Assembly (NCBI GenBank): GCA_031400505.1
Contig: JANNPZ010000065.1
Location: 1 to 16,955 of the forward strand
Length of the DNA stretch: 16,955 nucleotides
Source: JAIYDJ01 sp031400505
GTDB taxonomy: Bacteria; Pseudomonadota; Alphaproteobacteria; Rhodobacterales; Rhodobacteraceae
Direction of reading: 5' to 3'
Made by a program: the position numbers and the translations under genes. The notes under the pieces were generated by a model that worked only from the letters and a program-made list of their open reading frames with translations, was not told where the DNA came from and did no database searches. Every line of letters starts with the position of its first letter. Position 1 is the stretch's first letter. This document shows, in pieces, positions 14,346 to 16,955 of this stretch.

Positions 14346-15761
14346 TCACTCGACTGCGGCGGCCAAGGGCGCCGACTGCGCTTGCCCGGTCATCCGCGCG
14401 TGATGCAGGGCTGCCACGGCGCAGGAGGCAAGGCGCGACATCGCGCTGTCGGACCGCGAGTTCAGGATCACCGGCACGCGCGCACCCAACACGAGCCCTG
14501 CGCCTTCGGCATGGCTCATGAAGGCCAGCTGCTTGGCCAGCATGTTGCCCGCGTCGATCCCCGGGACCACCAGCACATTTGCACGCCCAGCCACCGCCGA
14601 GGCAATGCCCTTGGTGCGCGCGGCGGCAATGTCGATCGCGTTGTCCATCGCAAGCGGCCCGTCAACCAGCCCGCCCTTGATCTGGTGGCGGTCGGCCATC
14701 TTTGACAATAGCGCCGCATCGACAGACGAGGGAATGGCCGGGTTCACCGTTTCGACCGCCGAAAGCACACCGACGCGCGGCAGATCGATCCCGATCGATA
14801 TCGCAAGGTCGATGGCGTTCTGCACGATATCGACCTTGGTCGCCAGATCGGGGGCGATGTTGATGGCAGCATCGGTCACGAGAATCGGGTGATCCATCCC
14901 CGGCACGTCCATCACGAAGACATGGGTAAAGCGCCGTCCGGCCCGCAGGCCGCTGACCTTGTCGAGCATCGGGCGCAACAGGTCATCGGTGTGCAGGTGC
15001 CCCTTCATCACGGCCTGCGCCTTGCCGCTGTGGACCAGCTTGCAGGCCAGTTGTGCCGCCTTTTCATGGTCCGGTTCCGCGATCACCTCAAAACCGCTGA
15101 TGTCGACGCCGATCTCATGCGCTGTTGCCGTGATCTTGGCCGGGTCGCCGATCAGGATCGGGGTGATGATGCTTTCCTGCGCGGCCCTGACCGCGCCGCC
15201 CAGCGAGTTTGCCTCTTCAGGAGCCACAACGGCGGTGATCAGTGGCGGCAAAGGGCGCGCGCGTTCCAGCAGTGCCTCGAAGTGCCGGTGACGTTGCACC
15301 ACCAGACCGGGCAAACTCACATCGCTGAAGACCCGCTTTTCACGCGGTGCAGAGACCACGGCCACTCCGTCCAGTATCAAAGCGTTGTCGGAACGGCGGG
15401 TTACGCTTGTGTCCAGCGTTACCGTGCCATCGGGATGCAGGGCAGTCACGCTCACACGGGTCAACAACTCGTCACCCGCATGGGCGCGTTCGTGAAACGT
15501 CAGGCTTTGGGTGCGGTAAAGCGTGCCCGGACCCGGCAACTGCATCCCCAGAACGGCGGAAAGCAGCGACGCTACGAACATTCCCGGTGCGACGGCATCG
15601 GTTGTGGGATCGCCGTCACCATCCTCGCTCGGCAGGTGCATGGGGTTGTGGTTGCCCGATGCGGTGGCAAAGACAAAAAGATCGTCTTCGGTCACAAGGC
15701 GGGTCTGTTCCGCTGCATCGCCAACCCGCAGCGTGTCAAAGGGGCGGTTTTCGATTTTCAT
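14346..15761 (-). CDS. MaoC-like hydratase domain fused to phosphate acetyl/butyryltransferase
   Basis: A 471-residue fusion. Residues about 1-140 are a MaoC hot-dog domain. The active-site stretch reads ASGNHNPMH (34-42), where typical (R)-specific enoyl-CoA hydratases have SGDxNPxH. The catalytic Asp is therefore Asn 37, and only His 42 is kept. Residues about 160-460 are a phosphotransacetylase domain with MDVPGMDHPILVTDAAINIAP, VVPGIDAGNMLAKQL and NSRSDSAMSR, including the Arg and Asp expected in the CoA/phosphate site. This part makes acyl-CoA from acyl phosphate. Such fusions are commonly annotated as bifunctional enoyl-CoA hydratase/phosphate acetyltransferase. The start overlaps the DUF3141 stop by 4 bases (15758-15761), and ackA follows at once, giving a Pta-AckA pair. 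Butyryl-CoA as substrate is possible. Confidence 0.93.
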   Translation of the reverse strand: MKIENRPFDTLRVGDAAEQTRLVTEDDLFVFATASGNHNPMHLPSEDGDGDPTTDAVAPGMFVASLLSAVLGMQLPGPGTLYRTQSLTFHERAHAGDELLTRVSVTALHPDGTVTLDTSVTRRSDNALILDGVAVVSAPREKRVFSDVSLPGLVVQRHRHFEALLERARPLPPLITAVVAPEEANSLGGAVRAAQESIITPILIGDPAKITATAHEIGVDISGFEVIAEPDHEKAAQLACKLVHSGKAQAVMKGHLHTDDLLRPMLDKVSGLRAGRRFTHVFVMDVPGMDHPILVTDAAINIAPDLATKVDIVQNAIDLAISIGIDLPRVGVLSAVETVNPAIPSSVDAALLSKMADRHQIKGGLVDGPLAMDNAIDIAAARTKGIASAVAGRANVLVVPGIDAGNMLAKQLAFMSHAEGAGLVLGARVPVILNSRSDSAMSRLASCAVAALHHARMTGQAQSAPLAAAVE

Positions 15762-16399
15762 TCGGCGACCTCGCTTTTCTCTGGTGCGGTGCGACGCGAA
15801 CGGGTGGGTACGGCCTTGGCGACGGGGTCAGCCGCATCGGCGGGCTTATCAGCGCGCAGGGGGTCGTCCACCACTGTTTCGGTGCGGCGTGGCACGCCCA
15901 ACACATCGCAGAACCGGTGCAGGATGGCCAGCGTTCCGGCAGCCATCTCGTCGATTGCGCCCGGCACATAGAACACCGTCTGGATTGCAAGGTCGCGCTC
16001 TTCGGGCGAACGCAGCAGCAGCGGCAGCGTCTCGATGGCCCGCTCGTGTTCGTAACTTGCAATCAGCGTCTGACGGCTGATCATCGCGGCCCGGGCCTCG
16101 CCGCCCAGGCTGGCAAAGGGTTCATCCTCGGTCAGGACGCGGCTTGACCGTTCCAGCCGGTCGCGGCGCACGCCCTTGCGGTCATCTGCCATCAGCACCA
16201 GCATCCGGATCACCGCCTCGGGGAAACCGCCCTGTTCGATCGTCATCAGCGCGGTGGCCACTTCGGGCAGGCCGCGCAGCTCGTCCTCGCTTTTCAGGGT
16301 GCGGTGCGTCTCATGCGTGCGGCCGAAAGCGCGCGCCATGGGCGTGCCCCACATGGCGTGGAACATCAGTTCGTTGTTCATGTCGCGGGCATCGCGCAT
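15758..16399 (-). pseudogene. DUF3141 protein, C-terminal fragment after an in-frame stop
   Basis: Encodes 213 residues resembling the C-terminal third of DUF3141 proteins, which pair a PHA-synthase-like alpha/beta-hydrolase domain with a helical tail. Typical stretches are MFHAMWGTPMARAFGR (12-26), LRGLPEVATAL, GGFPEAVIRMLVLMAD (57-72) and RRDRLERSSRVLTEDEP. The last 20 residues are basic and acidic, probably disordered. It is in the same frame as the fragment to its right, separated only by TAA (16403-16405) and one codon. AGGA lies 8 bases before the ATG at 16399, so translation could restart and make this part as a separate chain. The stop overlaps the start of the MaoC-Pta gene by 4 bases. 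It is either a broken gene, a gene split in two, or a sequencing error. Confidence 0.75.
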
Positions 16400-16402
16400 G
16401 AA

Positions 16403-16955
16403 TTAGATCCTGTTTTCGGTCGTCTGCACCCAGAACGCTTCCATCGCAAGGAAGGGGTTGGTGGCGGCCGCCTTGTTGCGGTCTGCCTTCACCTTCTGCG
16501 CCGCCGAACTCACGTTCTGCATCGCGGGGTTGCGCGATGCGACCAGGGCGCGCGTCAGCCGGTTGGGATGCATCGCGCGGCCCATCTCGGCCCCGCTTTC
16601 GGTGACCATCGCCTTGACCATCGGGCGCAGCATCGTGTCATACATCTGCGCCTGTATCTCGGCGGCGCGGGCGACGGCGGCAAAGGGGCGTTCGTCGGAC
16701 ACGGTGTCGTCAAGCGCACGGATGTCGTCAAAGCTGCGTTCGGCATAGCTGACCGTGAATTCCTTGCGGCCCCCGGTTTCGATCACATCCTCGATGATCA
16801 TCTCATACAGCCCCGGCGCCAGTGCCTCGATTGTTTCAAGCGTCGATGCCACCTCGGCATGTTCTTTCCTCGCGATCTTGGAGGACACGAAAATGCCCAG
16901 GTGACCCACCTCTTCGTGCACCATGTAGACGATGCGCTGGCCGCGGGGCTGGATG
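16403..16955 (-). pseudogene. DUF3141 protein, upstream fragment, cut by the window edge
   Basis: The frame is open to the right edge, so the ATG at 16924 is not the start. About 184 residues are visible. They match the end of the alpha/beta-hydrolase part and the DUF3141 core: GQRIVYMVHEEVGHLGIFVSSK contains the catalytic-type His region, and further landmarks are LAPGLYEMIIED, the AERSFDDIRAL stretch, AAEIQAQMYDTMLRPMVKAMV and HPNRLTRALVASRNPAM. The family is related to poly(3-hydroxyalkanoate) synthases, but its activity is not established. The frame stops at TAA (16403-16405) in the middle of the family's normal length, directly after AFWVQTTENRI. It heads the visible part of the C4 array; promoter and N-terminus lie outside the window. 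Confidence 0.8.

Overview
The window is GC-rich, tightly packed bacterial DNA. It looks like a chromosomal segment of an alphaproteobacterium, most likely a Rhodobacteraceae-type organism. The reasons are a Mur-type Fur regulator divergent from sitABCD, a MaoC-phosphotransacetylase fusion, a DUF3141 protein, and the codon bias. This placement is from recognition only; no database was searched. No rRNA, tRNA, CRISPR array, transposase or integrase was seen.

Layout: (1) 2-787 (+) is the 3' part of a proline racemase/4-hydroxyproline epimerase gene, cut by the window edge. (2) 1019-4653 (-) is a complete manganese/iron ABC importer, sitA-sitB-sitC-sitD. It is divergent from a Fur-family regulator (mur, 4776-5198, +). 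The shared intergenic region carries two related 15-bp dyads, one of which fills the spacer of the predicted sit promoter. (3) 5199-5493 has no convincing gene, and a strong terminator follows at 5494-5514. (4) 5536-8437 (-) pairs a membrane-anchored PstS-like phosphate-binding protein with a Na+/phosphate cotransporter carrying a PhoU-like tail; no pstCAB is present. Divergent from it is a small amphi-Trp protein (8677-9036, +) behind a good Pho-box match. (5) 9117-16955 (-) is a long, mostly overlapping gene array running past the right edge: DUF3141 protein (interrupted by one in-frame TAA), MaoC-Pta fusion, acetate kinase, acetoacetate CoA-transferase A and B, 3-hydroxybutyrate dehydrogenase, 3-hydroxybutyryl-CoA dehydrogenase and an alpha/beta hydrolase.

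How the genes work together: the sit/mur block is metal uptake with its own repressor. The pstS/nptA/amphi-Trp block looks like a phosphate-starvation unit. In the last block, BdhA oxidises (R)-3-hydroxybutyrate to acetoacetate, and AtoDA activates this with CoA taken from acetyl-CoA, releasing acetate. AckA plus Pta can turn that acetate back into acetyl-CoA at the cost of ATP. Read as a unit, the array is a self-recharging route from C4 ketone bodies to acetoacetyl-CoA, next to hydroxyacyl-CoA enzymes and a polyhydroxyalkanoate-synthase-like protein. The points most worth checking are the in-frame stop in the DUF3141 gene, an Asp-to-Asn change at the MaoC catalytic position, the Pho-box-linked amphi-Trp gene, and the hairpins around pstS.
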